64,000 nucleotides of DNA from Sulfurovum riftiae (GCF_001595645.1 NZ_LNKT01000056.1:62001-126000); one strand, 5' to 3'. Counted from the stretch's first letter, positions 1-9,151 are shown. The notes: generated by a model from the letters alone, not told the origin. Translations and numbers: made by a program.

Positions 1-662
1 ATATGATAGAGAGTGAAAAAGAGATCATCTATCCCAAAGCGGTAGATACGATCCGGAAGATGCAGGAGGCAGATACCGAAGGGTTGCCGGTCTATGACAG
101 GGAGTTCCTGCGTTTTGAGATGGACCTGATGCCTGAGTGGTACCTGAAGAAACACCTGGGTGTATCACTCTCGAAAGAGGAGGAAAGTGTTCTTGAAAAC
201 GCACTTGAAAAAATAGCCGATGTTGTGCTCGAACAGCCTCAGGGGGTTTTTGTGCATAGAGATTTCCACTCGCGCAATCTGATGTTCGACTGCAGAGACG
301 ATCTGGTCGTCATCGATTTTCAGGATGCCAGAGCAGGTGCAGTAACGTACGACCTGGTCTCTTTGCTGCGTGATGTCTATGTGGAGTTGGACCCGCAGGA
401 GGTCGAGAGGCTTGTATTGCATTTCAGGGACCTGAAGGGGCTGGATGTCGATGATGAAACGTTCATGAAGTGGTTTGACTTCATGGGCCTGCAGCGGCAT
501 ATCAAGATACTGGGTATTTTTGCCAGATTGGCACTGTGTGACGGGAAGAAGGGGTATTTGGAAGATATTCCTTTGACTTTGAAGTATGTGTTGAAAGTGG
601 GTTCCCGGTATCCGGAGACTTTGGAATTTGTTAAAATGTTAGAGAGTGTATCTGAACAATGA
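1..662 (+). CDS. AmgK-like sugar kinase, C-terminal part (5' end outside window)
   Basis: This is the C-terminal two thirds of an aminoglycoside phosphotransferase-fold kinase. From the ATG at position 3, the catalytic loop HRDFHSRN sits at residues 85-92 and the metal-binding IDFQD at about 104-108. The N-terminal ATP-binding lobe is absent, and family members are about 330 residues, so the true start probably lies left of the window. The next gene is a MurU-like nucleotidyltransferase. AmgK and MurU are a known pair that phosphorylates N-acetylmuramate or N-acetylglucosamine at C1 and then makes the UDP-sugar, recycling peptidoglycan. Kinase fold is certain; the AmgK assignment rests on the pairing. 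A choline or homoserine kinase-like enzyme is the alternative. Confidence 0.75.
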   Translation, partial: MIESEKEIIYPKAVDTIRKMQEADTEGLPVYDREFLRFEMDLMPEWYLKKHLGVSLSKEEESVLENALEKIADVVLEQPQGVFVHRDFHSRNLMFDCRDDLVVIDFQDARAGAVTYDLVSLLRDVYVELDPQEVERLVLHFRDLKGLDVDDETFMKWFDFMGLQRHIKILGIFARLALCDGKKGYLEDIPLTLKYVLKVGSRYPETLEFVKMLESVSEQ

Positions 663-762
663 AATTAACTGATCTGTTAGGTTTGTTTTAACTACCTCAG
701 TGTTTGTACTGTGGTGGTGTTGCTCTTTCATTTTTTTTAGAAAAAAACGAAACAAAAAAATC

Positions 763-808
763 GTCACCCTTCTCGAGTCGCTTCGCTTTCAATGGCGTTC
801 AGGGTGAC
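763..808. repeat. Inverted repeat in the gap before murU
   Basis: GTCACCCT at 763-770 pairs with AGGGTGAC at 801-808 around a 30-base loop. It lies in the 200-base gap between the kinase and the nucleotidyltransferase. No T-run follows the hairpin, so it is not a classical terminator. The rest of the gap is A/T-rich and shows no gene. Confidence 0.5.
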
Positions 809-864
809 AAGTACACGCTTTGCGTGATTGATGGATGTGCTATCGCACGGAAAGGAAGAAATAT

Positions 865-1533
865 ATGAAAGCTATGATCTTGGCGGCGGGACTTGGTACA
901 CGTATGAGGCCATTGACAGATACCACACCCAAACCGTTATTGGAGGTGGGTGGTATTCCGTTGATCGTTTGGCATATCGAGCGTTTGGCGCATGACGGAT
1001 TCAAAGAGATCGTTATCAATATTGCCCATTTGGGATACAAAATCAAAGAGGCATTGGGTGACGGTTCTGAATGGGGTGTGCATATTGAATATTCTGATGA
1101 GCAAGAGGAAGGGTGTCTGGAGAGTGCAGGGGGGATCATAAAGGCGCTGCCTCTGCTGGGTGATGAGACTTTCCTTGTCGTCAATGGCGATATCTTTACC
1201 GATTATGATTTTAATGTAGAGAAGAAGCTTGATGAAGGGATTTTGGCGCATCTTGTGCTTGTACCCAATCCCGAGCACAACCCTGAAGGGGATTTCGCAC
1301 TTAGGGACGGGAAGGTGGTCGATGCGAAGGCGTACACATTTGCCGGTATAGGATACTACTCTCCCAAACTCTTCAAAGGTGTGGCGTATGGTAAAAGCAG
1401 CATTGTTCCTCTGCTCAGGGCAGCGATGAAGGAGGGAAGGGTTACAGGTGAACTCTATGAAGGGGAATGGCTCGATATCGGTACGCCGGAAAGACTGGAG
1501 CAACTGAATGCCGAGTTGATAAACAGGTATTGA
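865..1533 (+). CDS. MurU-like sugar-1-phosphate nucleotidyltransferase
   Basis: A 222-residue member of the NTP_transferase family. The N-terminal signature LAAGLGTRMRPLT (residues 6-18) continues into TPKPLLEVGG and binds the nucleotide; the VNGDIF block at about 106-111 carries the metal-binding aspartate. The start is the ATG at 865, preceded by AAAGGAAG at 851-858; an in-frame ATG at 835 has no such site. Length and N-terminus match MurU, which makes UDP-MurNAc from MurNAc-1-phosphate, and the preceding kinase gene supports that. A mannose- or glucose-1-phosphate nucleotidyltransferase remains possible on sequence alone. Confidence 0.8.
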   Translation: MKAMILAAGLGTRMRPLTDTTPKPLLEVGGIPLIVWHIERLAHDGFKEIVINIAHLGYKIKEALGDGSEWGVHIEYSDEQEEGCLESAGGIIKALPLLGDETFLVVNGDIFTDYDFNVEKKLDEGILAHLVLVPNPEHNPEGDFALRDGKVVDAKAYTFAGIGYYSPKLFKGVAYGKSSIVPLLRAAMKEGRVTGELYEGEWLDIGTPERLEQLNAELINRY

Positions 1534-1545
1534 GCAAGGCCTAAC

Positions 1546-2364
1546 CTAATTCAACTCCAAATACCGGGCTACGGCATCTTCGTCATTGGAGTGAGGCAGT
1601 ACGATATCCGCAACGGACTTGACCTCTTCAAGTGCATTGGAAACGGCCACAGAGGTTCCTGCCAGTTTGAACATGCCTATGTCATTGACAGAATCTCCGA
1701 ACACGGTTACATCCTCTGTGTCTCTTCCAAGATGGTCCATGACCTTCTGGAGTGCATGGGCTTTGTCCCCTTCCGGGTGCAGCAGGGTGAGGAACCATCC
1801 GCCGCCGTATTTTTCCGGAGAGAGTTTCGCCTCCACCTCTTTTCCGAATGTTGATTTTACAGCTTCATAGAGTGGTCTCAACTGCCCTTCGTAGCCGAAA
1901 TAGACGATCTTCAGGTTCTCTTCCATGGTACGGTTGTCCGGGTTGAACTGCATACGGGGGTCGTCCTTGTAGCCTTTGAGAACATCACGCTGATAGTCGT
2001 TGAGCCTGCGGGGGTAGAGAAAAGCTTCGTTGATGTCCCTGTCCTTGATACCGATGATGAAGGGGTCGATATCGTACTGGAGTCCCACTTCGACAATGGC
2101 ATCACCCAGGGTTTTTCCAATGGTCTTGAGATCGATGATCTCTCTTTCGGGTGTGACGATGATGGAACCGTCGAGAAGGATCATCGGAGCATTGATGTGA
2201 AGCTGGCTCAGAAGCTCCTTGGACTTGGTAAAGCTTCTTGCTGTAGCGACCCCCATAAGTGCATGTTCGGCTTTGCTGTTCCACGCTTCAATGCTGAAAG
2301 GACTCAGGCTCAGGTCTGAGCGCAGAAAGGTGTGGTCGAGGTCAGTGATGTAAATGGGTCTCAT
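1546..2364 (-). CDS. HAD-superfamily Cof-type phosphatase
   Basis: A 272-residue haloacid dehalogenase-like hydrolase. Motif I is DLDHT (residues 8-12, nucleophile Asp8), with threonine replacing the usual glycine-threonine spacing, Lys201 is the likely motif III lysine, and motif IV is GDSVND (223-228). The large insert between motifs I and III is a C2-type cap, which places it with the Cof/sucrose- or mannosyl-3-phosphoglycerate phosphatase group. Substrate cannot be read from the sequence. It converges on murU with 12 bases between the stops and is followed on the minus strand side by the DUF2059-like gene, which ends 3 bases upstream of its start, so the two are probably cotranscribed. 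Confidence 0.8.
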   Translation of the reverse strand: MRPIYITDLDHTFLRSDLSLSPFSIEAWNSKAEHALMGVATARSFTKSKELLSQLHINAPMILLDGSIIVTPEREIIDLKTIGKTLGDAIVEVGLQYDIDPFIIGIKDRDINEAFLYPRRLNDYQRDVLKGYKDDPRMQFNPDNRTMEENLKIVYFGYEGQLRPLYEAVKSTFGKEVEAKLSPEKYGGGWFLTLLHPEGDKAHALQKVMDHLGRDTEDVTVFGDSVNDIGMFKLAGTSVAVSNALEEVKSVADIVLPHSNDEDAVARYLELN

Positions 2365-2367
2365 TTT

Positions 2368-3108
2368 TTATCTTTGGTGCTTGGAAAGGTCGTACCTGTT
2401 GGCGATGGAGAGGAAGAACTCTTTGAGCGCATAGGCAGTCGCACCGAATACTGCTTTGGATTCATGTTCCATCGTGGGGGTATTGACGATCTCGAGCAGT
2501 TCGTCGAGCTCTTCCACGGTGAAATCTTTGGTCGCGTAGATCGTTTCGATCCTGCCTGTTTCCATCATCATCTTTATGTAATTCTCACGGCTCTGCTTCA
2601 TGCTCTCCTCATTCAGCTTCCCTCCGCCGATACTGTTCTGCATCAACGGTTTCATCAGGTTGTCAAAGAGGATGCCTATGGACTCTTTTTTATAAAGTGC
2701 CTCCCCGATCTTCTCTGCAAGCTCAATACGTACTCCGGCATCGGAATCTTTCTCTAGTCTCTTCACATAGGACTCCGCAAGTTTGGGGTCATACTCCGAA
2801 TCGTTCTGCGCAGAGATAAATCGCATAAGCAGTACATTCCTGTACTGCTGGATGATCTCATCCATCTCATTTTCACTCAGATTTTTCTGCAGGTACTCTC
2901 TGAAGCGTATGGGAAGCATCTGCATGTCATAGGTGGTTGAAGCATTCTCGTCGCTGCTGTTGAGGTTGTTCTGCATGATGGAGAACTGCTCCTCCAGTTC
3001 GATGAGCTGCTCTTCGGAGTAGGAGACGGAGAGGTAGCGTTCTACCTGTTCGGGCGTGGCAGAAAATAACAGTGTCGATAACAGTATGGATAGAAATATT
3101 TTGTTCAT
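2368..3108 (-). CDS. Exported DUF2059-like protein
   Basis: A 246-residue protein with an N-terminal signal peptide (MNKIFLSILLSTLLFSA) and a helix-rich, acidic body. The C-terminal 100 residues resemble DUF2059, a periplasmic domain of unknown function, in the ETGRIETIYATKDFTVEEL region. I chose the ATG at 3108 because the signal peptide begins there; the ATG at 3126 would put six hydrophobic residues ahead of it. A TATAAT lies 8-13 bases upstream of that ATG, so the transcript could be nearly leaderless. It probably forms an operon with the HAD gene downstream. Function unknown. Confidence 0.65.
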   Translation of the reverse strand: MNKIFLSILLSTLLFSATPEQVERYLSVSYSEEQLIELEEQFSIMQNNLNSSDENASTTYDMQMLPIRFREYLQKNLSENEMDEIIQQYRNVLLMRFISAQNDSEYDPKLAESYVKRLEKDSDAGVRIELAEKIGEALYKKESIGILFDNLMKPLMQNSIGGGKLNEESMKQSRENYIKMMMETGRIETIYATKDFTVEELDELLEIVNTPTMEHESKAVFGATAYALKEFFLSIANRYDLSKHQR

Positions 3109-3166
3109 AAGAAGGATTATAGCCAAAGATATCTAATGTATTTTAAACCGGGTGGATTTATCCACC

Positions 3167-4360
3167 TTATGCATCTGTCAGCTTCTTCCCGCTGATGAGT
3201 ACGGCAAAGAAACGTACGGCCCATCCGATGAAAAGTATGAGCCAGGCTGTTGCCGAAATATCGAAAAGGACCATAAAATTCCATCCCAATGCAGCGACAA
3301 GAGAGACAAGTATGCGCAGGAGTACCACGACCTGTGTCCAGTAGAAGAGCAGGGTCGTCCATCTGTCCGCCTGCATGAGATTGCCTGAATGCCCGATGGT
3401 CACACGGGTACCGAAGCCGATCATGATGGTGAAGACGAAGCCCAGAATGAGCATATGGATATCGAGTGCCAGGAAGCTTGTCCCGCTCAGCATGGTGACA
3501 AGGTTGACCAGACCGGAGACGATGAAGGCTACCGGTACCCAGAAGAGTGCTGTGTGCAGTATCCACAAAAGTGGGTTGGGGTTGGGGAAGGGCAGTTTCC
3601 ATCTGAGCAGTTCCCTGCCGATAAGCAGGCCGATAAGCAGGTCTGCGATGAATGAACTGTTGGTGTAGATGCCTTCAAGAAGGACATGAAAAACGAGCAG
3701 ACCAAAAATGGTTTTCATCAAATATTCGTTACGATCGACCATACAGTGTGAAAAGAACGGTACCATACGCTGTGCGACCGAAAAGGTCAGCAGAAAAAGG
3801 AAGAGATAGGTGGATATTTCTGTGGAAAGGCCCATGAGCGGCGAGTAGAAGAGCGCAGCAATGATGAAGAGGAAATGTGCAAGGAGACCCAGCTTCATGG
3901 CTGTCAGTATCCAGAAGATATCATGTTTGTCATCCATGTTGGTATTGTTGTATATATTTCTGAGTATGTCGGTTCCCATAAGATGTCCCAGAAAGACAAC
4001 GGCCATGCCGATGCCTGAAAAGACAGGTGTGACGATACTGCCTAAAAGTACCAGTGTCGCACCGATGTAGTAAAGACTGAAGATACGCATATAGAGATGT
4101 TTTTCAATGGCTGGTGTAGCGGTGAAACGGGGGAAAGTCGTAAAAAGAAAACCGAAGAATGCCGGGGTGAACATCAGGTAGGTGAATCCGTAAACATGAA
4201 AGCCGACAGGAGAGACCGCCATGTGCAGTACACCTTTGTAGGCAAGCATGAAGATGAGCATCGTTACGATGGCAGAGATGAATGCCAGAATAAAAAAGGG
4301 TTGGTGGGGCTGTGAAAAGAAGTAACTGTTTTCGGACTCTTCGGAAAATTTCATATGCAT
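3167..4360 (-). CDS. NnrS family membrane protein
   Basis: A 397-residue polytopic membrane protein with about 12 hydrophobic segments. The FHVYGFTYLMFTPAFFGFL block early in the protein and the FPRFTATP segment match the NnrS family, haem- and copper-containing membrane proteins linked to protection against nitric oxide and nitrosative stress. HGHTIG-type residues in the C-terminal half (VTIGHSGNLMQADRW) are also typical. It lies upstream of the DUF2059-like gene and downstream of the cytochrome c peroxidase on the same strand, with 93 bases to the peroxidase stop. The context suggests a stress-response cluster. Confidence 0.9.
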   Translation of the reverse strand: MHMKFSEESENSYFFSQPHQPFFILAFISAIVTMLIFMLAYKGVLHMAVSPVGFHVYGFTYLMFTPAFFGFLFTTFPRFTATPAIEKHLYMRIFSLYYIGATLVLLGSIVTPVFSGIGMAVVFLGHLMGTDILRNIYNNTNMDDKHDIFWILTAMKLGLLAHFLFIIAALFYSPLMGLSTEISTYLFLFLLTFSVAQRMVPFFSHCMVDRNEYLMKTIFGLLVFHVLLEGIYTNSSFIADLLIGLLIGRELLRWKLPFPNPNPLLWILHTALFWVPVAFIVSGLVNLVTMLSGTSFLALDIHMLILGFVFTIMIGFGTRVTIGHSGNLMQADRWTTLLFYWTQVVVLLRILVSLVAALGWNFMVLFDISATAWLILFIGWAVRFFAVLISGKKLTDA

Positions 4361-4453
4361 TGGGGATACCTTTGTTGAATGATGGAATATAAAATCATAA
4401 CAAAAGAGTATAAAAAAAGGATGACCCCATGAGGGGCCAAAAGAAGAACCGGA

Positions 4454-5476
4454 CTATTTGAAGTCGGGTTTTGGGGTTTTGAGGGTACTCTCCGGAAGCT
4501 GAGGATAGGTGACCTCAGGTTTTTTGCCTTTGAGTGCGCCGAAGAAGGTAACGATCTTTGCCGCATCCTCATCGCTGATCTTCATACCAAGCTGTGTTTC
4601 ACCCATGATCTTGACTGCTTCAGCCAGATTCCACTCTGTACCGTTATGGAAGTATGGTGCCGTCTCTGTAATATTTCTGAGTGTCGGTGTTTTGACCATA
4701 CCGTTCTTGTCGCCTTTGAAGTCACCTACATTGGCATACTTGAACTTGCCTACCGCAGGGAAAGGCTGCATTGTTCCGCCCAGTGCGATACCGGTGTGGC
4801 AAGAGGTACATCCTTTGTCGATGAAGGTAGCAAGACCGGCTTTTTCAGCATCGGTAAGTGCATCTTCTTTCCCATTGAGGTAGTCATCGAATCTTGACGG
4901 TGTCACCAGTGTTCTCTCAAAAATACCGATTGTCTTCGTGATCGTAGTGAAGTCTACTTTGACATCCTTGCCATAGGCTTTTTTGAAATCCTCTACATAG
5001 GCAGGAATGGAGTTGACCCTCTCTTCTACGAGCGCCGGAGGTGCAGCCATTTCAGGCGGTGCCTGCATTGGACCCTGTGCCTGATCCTCGAGGTCTGGGC
5101 TTCTACCGTCCCAGAACTGTGCTGCAAAGAATACCGCATTGTAGACTGTCGGTGAGTTCAGGTGGTGTGGGTTTGCCGTCCAGTTGTGACCTACCGCTGC
5201 AGGTACACCATCCACACCGCCAAGGCCGAGGTTGTGGCAGGTGTTACATGAGATGATACCGCTCTTTGAGAGTCTCGGCTCAAAATAGAGTTTCTTACCC
5301 AGTTCCACTCTTTCCGCTGTGATGGTCTTGTTCGGATCGATCAGCTTCATCAGCTCCGTTTTATCGGCAGGGATCGCCTTAAGACCTGCATTTTTCGCTT
5401 TCTCTGCAACCGAGCCTGCACCAAGCAGCAGAGAAGATGCCAACAATGACATTCCCATAAGTTTTATGACTTTCAT
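4454..5476 (-). CDS. Dihaem cytochrome c peroxidase
   Basis: A 340-residue periplasmic peroxidase of the CcpA/MauG family. A signal peptide ends near residue 23. Haem motifs are CNTCH (77-81) and CTSCH (222-226), the two c-type haem sites of bacterial dihaem peroxidases, which reduce hydrogen peroxide with electrons from a small cytochrome c; a cytochrome c553 gene lies at 28.9 kb. The NSPTVYN and TPTLRNI segments are family signatures. The upstream region contains a long perfect inverted repeat at 5528-5572, probably a regulator site. Length is normal for the family. Confidence 0.95.
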   Translation of the reverse strand: MKVIKLMGMSLLASSLLLGAGSVAEKAKNAGLKAIPADKTELMKLIDPNKTITAERVELGKKLYFEPRLSKSGIISCNTCHNLGLGGVDGVPAAVGHNWTANPHHLNSPTVYNAVFFAAQFWDGRSPDLEDQAQGPMQAPPEMAAPPALVEERVNSIPAYVEDFKKAYGKDVKVDFTTITKTIGIFERTLVTPSRFDDYLNGKEDALTDAEKAGLATFIDKGCTSCHTGIALGGTMQPFPAVGKFKYANVGDFKGDKNGMVKTPTLRNITETAPYFHNGTEWNLAEAVKIMGETQLGMKISDEDAAKIVTFFGALKGKKPEVTYPQLPESTLKTPKPDFK

Positions 5477-5527
5477 CTATGTACTCCTAAATTTTTGTTT
5501 TGATTTCAAAGTATAGAGCAGAAAGAC

Positions 5528-5572
5528 TTAAAGGATAATTAATATTATCAGTTAATAATAATTATCCTTTAA
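5528..5572. promoter_or_regulatory. 14-bp perfect inverted repeat upstream of the peroxidase gene
   Basis: TTAAAGGATAATTA (5528-5541) is repeated in exact reverse complement at 5559-5572, with an A/T-rich 17-base spacer. Inside the left arm and spacer is GATAAT-N4-ATTATC (5534-5549). GATAAT-type hexamers in inverted order are typical of Fur-family sites, so Fur or PerR is a reasonable guess for a peroxidase promoter. The position, 52-96 bases upstream of the start codon, fits an operator. The protein that binds is inferred, not seen. Confidence 0.5.
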
Positions 5573-5723
5573 ATATGTATAGTCTCTAAACATCGGAAAG
5601 AATAAATATGACAATTCGACAGTTTTTCAATCCCCAAAAGCTACATTATGATACGCTAACTGTATGAACCCGCTATGAACATAGATGAGATCGGTGGGCA
5701 ATTTCACTCCTTACAGGATACGC

Positions 5724-6602
5724 ATGAGCAAAGAGAAGTTAGTAGAGGTCAATACCGCAGGATTCATCCTGAAACCTGATTCACCGGAGATCAAACCTCT
5801 TTATGAGAAGATAAAGGCACAGTTCGAAGCCAAAGGCATTTCTGTGATGCTTTCAGAAAAGTCTGCCAAGATGATAGGCCTTGAGGGAGTACCTTTTGAA
5901 GAGATGTGTGCAAAGGCCGATTTTCTTGTCTCGCTGGGTGGTGACGGCACACTGCTCTCTCTGGTGCGCCGAAGCTACGGCCATCATAAACCGGTGGTGG
6001 GGATCAATGCCGGAAATCTGGGCTTTCTGGCGGACATTACCCTTGATGATGTGGATGCGTTTCTGGCACGTTTGCTCCTGGGAGAATACCGTATCGATGA
6101 CCGTATGATGATCGAAGGGTATGTTCAGAAAAGCTCCGGCGAGAAGAAACGTTTCATTGCTTTCAATGATGTGGTGATCACCTCTCCGGAGCCTTCCAAG
6201 ATGGTCAGGGTGAATGCTTCCATCGACGGGGAACGTTTCAACAGCTATACGGGAGACGGGCTCATCATCTCCACACCTACAGGTTCGACAGCCTACAATC
6301 TTTCCGCGGGCGGTCCCATTCTGTATCCGTTGACCCAGGCTTTCATCATTACGCCTGTATTGGCACACTCTCTGGCGAACCAGCGTCCCCTGGTCGTGCC
6401 GGCGGATTTCAGCATAGAACTCGATGCGGAGAAATACCGTGCCATTGCATCTATTGACGGGCAGGAGGTCTATGAACTCGAAGAGGGTGATATCCTCTAT
6501 ATAGCAGGGGCCAAAAAAGGGGCAAAGCTTATTCACAGAAAAGAGCACAACTACTTCTCTGTACTGCGCGAAAAACTTCACTGGGGAGACCGGAATTGGT
6601 AG
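5724..6602 (+). CDS. nadK: NAD kinase
   Basis: A 292-residue NAD(+) kinase that makes NADP from NAD and ATP or polyphosphate. The GGDGT catalytic motif is at residues 72-76 and the NAGNLGFL motif at 95-102; the STPTGSTAYNLSAGGP segment in the C-terminal domain binds NAD. The start at 5724 begins MSKEK; the in-frame ATG at 5685 would add 13 residues that are not family-like. The stop overlaps the TTG start of recN by 7 bases, so the two are translationally coupled, as in Campylobacter. Confidence 0.95.
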   Translation: MSKEKLVEVNTAGFILKPDSPEIKPLYEKIKAQFEAKGISVMLSEKSAKMIGLEGVPFEEMCAKADFLVSLGGDGTLLSLVRRSYGHHKPVVGINAGNLGFLADITLDDVDAFLARLLLGEYRIDDRMMIEGYVQKSSGEKKRFIAFNDVVITSPEPSKMVRVNASIDGERFNSYTGDGLIISTPTGSTAYNLSAGGPILYPLTQAFIITPVLAHSLANQRPLVVPADFSIELDAEKYRAIASIDGQEVYELEEGDILYIAGAKKGAKLIHRKEHNYFSVLREKLHWGDRNW

Positions 6603-8134
6603 AACGGCTCTATCTTCGTGACCTTGTCACCTTCAAAACGCTCGAGCTTGAGTTCGAACCGGGACTGGTGGTCTTTACCGGGCCCAGCGGTGCAGGAAAA
6701 TCCGTACTGATGTCAGCGATCCTCTCAGGCTTCGGCCATGCGACACAGGGGGCTGCCGCGCTGTGCGAAGTGACACTCTCCAAACCGTCCAAACTAAAAA
6801 ATGAAGCCTATCTGCTTGAAGATGAACTCTGCATCAAAACACTGAAAAAAGAGAAGCTGCGTTATTTTATCGACGGTCAGAATATCTCCAAAAAGGTCCT
6901 GGGTGAGCTCTTTTCCCCCTATGTGCGCTATCTCAGTGTACGTGACAAGGGTGGGTTTGATTCTGAAACACTTCTGGAGCTGATAGACAGTACCTTGTCT
7001 GCGAAGAACAAAGCCTATAAAAAACTCCGCAAAGAGTACAGCAAGCGTTATGGAAACTACAGAGAAAAACTGCAGGAGCTTGCCAAAATAAAGGAAGATG
7101 AAGCGAAGCTGGCCGAACTGATCGAATTCACGACGTATGAGATAGAAAAGATAGAAGGTATCGACCCCAAACCGGGTGAGGAAGAGGAACTGCTCAGGAT
7201 CAAACAGCAGCTTTCGCGCATTGACAAAATAAAGGAGGCACTGGCATCTGCTTCACAGATATTCAACCTTGAAAGCAGTGTGGAAGAGGTCTATCGACTG
7301 CTGGAAAAAGAGAATGACATTTTCTCCGAAGCGATGAACCAGCTTCGAGCCGATTTTGAAGACACACAACTGCTTGCCGATGAACTTGAAGAGATCGATG
7401 TGGAAGAAGTGCTTGACCGTCTGAGCGAACTGACGAGCCTCAAGAACCGCTACGGTTCCATAGAGGAAGCACTGTCATACAAAGAGGCCAAGAAGAAAGA
7501 GCTGGCCGGTTATGAGAACATAGAGCGTGACAAAAGTATGCTAGAACAGTTTTTGATGCTCGAACAGACGGAGTTGGGTATTCTTGCAGGAAAGATCTCT
7601 CAGGCCAGAAGAAAAGAGGCTGTAGAGATCGAAAGCAGGCTGGAGGGATACCTGGAGAGCCTGAAGCTTCCGAAAATGCAATTTGAATTCAGCACTGTCG
7701 GGCTCAATGAATGGGGGATGGATAGTGTTGGCGTAATGCTCGGAAGTTCAAGAACAGCTACATTGAGCGGCGGGGAATTCAACCGTCTGCGTTTGGCTTT
7801 GATGGCGGTGAGTATCGATGAGAGCAGGGAGAAACAGGGTGTTCTGATACTCGATGAGATCGATGCCAATGTCAGCGGTGACGAGTCCATTGCCATCGCT
7901 ACGATGATCGCAAAGCTCTCTTCAGTGTATCAGATCTTTGCCATTTCGCATCAGCCGCATCTTTCTGCCAAGGCCGATCAGCATATCGTGATCACCAAAG
8001 CGGGGGATGAAAGCCGGGCAGAAGTGTTGGATGATACGGGACGTATTGCAGAGATCGCAAGGATCATTGGCGGGGAAAAGCCTACGGCACAAGCCGTTGC
8101 CTTTGCACAAAAACTCAGAGATACTGCGCTTTGA
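6596..8134 (+). CDS. recN: DNA repair ATPase RecN
   Basis: A 512-residue SMC-like ATPase. Walker A is GPSGAGKS (29-36), the ABC signature LSGGE is at about 389 and Walker B LILDEID at about 415-421; a long coiled coil lies between the two ATP-binding halves. RecN holds broken DNA ends together in recombinational repair. Length is slightly short of the E. coli protein (553) and normal for Campylobacterota. The start is TTG at 6596, inside the end of nadK. The 3' end overlaps the convergent Hpt gene by 20 bases. Confidence 0.92.
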   Translation: MVERLYLRDLVTFKTLELEFEPGLVVFTGPSGAGKSVLMSAILSGFGHATQGAAALCEVTLSKPSKLKNEAYLLEDELCIKTLKKEKLRYFIDGQNISKKVLGELFSPYVRYLSVRDKGGFDSETLLELIDSTLSAKNKAYKKLRKEYSKRYGNYREKLQELAKIKEDEAKLAELIEFTTYEIEKIEGIDPKPGEEEELLRIKQQLSRIDKIKEALASASQIFNLESSVEEVYRLLEKENDIFSEAMNQLRADFEDTQLLADELEEIDVEEVLDRLSELTSLKNRYGSIEEALSYKEAKKKELAGYENIERDKSMLEQFLMLEQTELGILAGKISQARRKEAVEIESRLEGYLESLKLPKMQFEFSTVGLNEWGMDSVGVMLGSSRTATLSGGEFNRLRLALMAVSIDESREKQGVLILDEIDANVSGDESIAIATMIAKLSSVYQIFAISHQPHLSAKADQHIVITKAGDESRAEVLDDTGRIAEIARIIGGEKPTAQAVAFAQKLRDTAL

Positions 8135-9023
8135 GCTTATCGACCTGACGCGTCAGCTCCTCATGATAGGCTTTTGCCAGGGTGATACTGTCACCGCTCT
8201 TGAGATAGGTATTGTAATCTACAAGCAGGTCTGAGACACCACCGGTACCGATATTGGTAGCGGATCCTTTGATACTGTGGGTAAGACGTTCCATCTGCTG
8301 GAAATCTGCTTTCTGCATTGCCTCTTCCAGAAGCGGGAGCTGTGCTTCTATCTGCGGGATCAGCTCTTTGACAAAATCTGTGGCTTCCTCATCGGAGAGT
8401 CCCATTTCAACCAGTCTGGAGTGGTCAAAGGCAGGATAGGCCGGCAGTTCCGCAACCGTTTCCTTCTCTTTTTCCGCTGCTGCTTCAGCCTCTTTTTTGG
8501 CTTCCGCTTCTGCAGCTTCACGTTCCTGTGCTTCTTTTGCCGCTTTTTCGGCAGCTCTCTTTTCGGCTTCAAGCCTTTGTGCTTCCTCTTTCTCTCTGGC
8601 TTTGCGTTCTTCTTCCGCTTTTAGCGCTACGGCTTCCCGTTTTCTGGCCTCTTCTTCCTCTGCTTTCTTCTTGGCTTCAGCTTTTTTCTCTTCTCTTCGT
8701 TTCCTGGCTTCTTCGGCCTCTCTATGGGCTCTCTGCTCAGCTTCGCGTCTTTCTCTCTCTTCCTCCTCTTTGCGCGCCTGGGCTTCGGCAGCTTTTTGTT
8801 CTTTTTCTGCCTTTTTACTCGCTTCGAGTCTTTTTCTGGTCTCCTCTTTGGCACGTTTTGCCTCTTCTTTCAGCCTTTTTTCGGCATCGGCACGCTTGAT
8901 CTCTTCGAGTTTGAGCTCTTCGGGGGATTTCCCTGTTTTGGGTGGTTTTGTATTTTTATTTTCGCTAAAGACAAGCAGTGCAAGTATAAGAAGTATGATC
9001 GAAAGTAAGATATAGGCAGCCAT
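8115..9023 (-). CDS. Membrane-anchored coiled-coil protein with C-terminal Hpt domain
   Basis: A 302-residue protein in three parts: one N-terminal membrane helix (about residues 3-19), a very long Lys/Glu/Ala-rich charged coiled coil (about 40-190), and a C-terminal histidine phosphotransfer domain (about 205-302). The Hpt signature HSIKGSATN begins at His249, the expected phosphorylation site. Such domains relay phosphate between hybrid kinases and response regulators. No kinase or receiver gene is adjacent. In C. jejuni a response regulator gene occupies this slot between recN and tatD. The coiled coil resembles TolA in composition, but the Hpt domain rules out TolA. Partner unknown. Confidence 0.75.
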   Translation of the reverse strand: MAAYILLSIILLILALLVFSENKNTKPPKTGKSPEELKLEEIKRADAEKRLKEEAKRAKEETRKRLEASKKAEKEQKAAEAQARKEEEERERREAEQRAHREAEEARKRREEKKAEAKKKAEEEEARKREAVALKAEEERKAREKEEAQRLEAEKRAAEKAAKEAQEREAAEAEAKKEAEAAAEKEKETVAELPAYPAFDHSRLVEMGLSDEEATDFVKELIPQIEAQLPLLEEAMQKADFQQMERLTHSIKGSATNIGTGGVSDLLVDYNTYLKSGDSITLAKAYHEELTRQVDKLKAQYL

Positions 9024-9113
9024 CGGTAAAGCCTCCCCGCTTTATTTGAGTAATAAACTATATCTTATCTATTATTAAAAAAAAGAGAAAGTACGATTCA
9101 TATAATAATTTTT

Positions 9114-9122
9114 TGCTATAAT
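9114..9122 (+). promoter_or_regulatory. Extended -10 promoter for tatD
   Basis: TGCTATAAT lies 30 bases upstream of the tatD start. The TGn extension with a weak -35 is the usual sigma-70 promoter form in Campylobacterota. Confidence 0.6.
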
Positions 9123-9151
9123 TCAACTAAAAAGGTGAGGGGTTTAAACAG

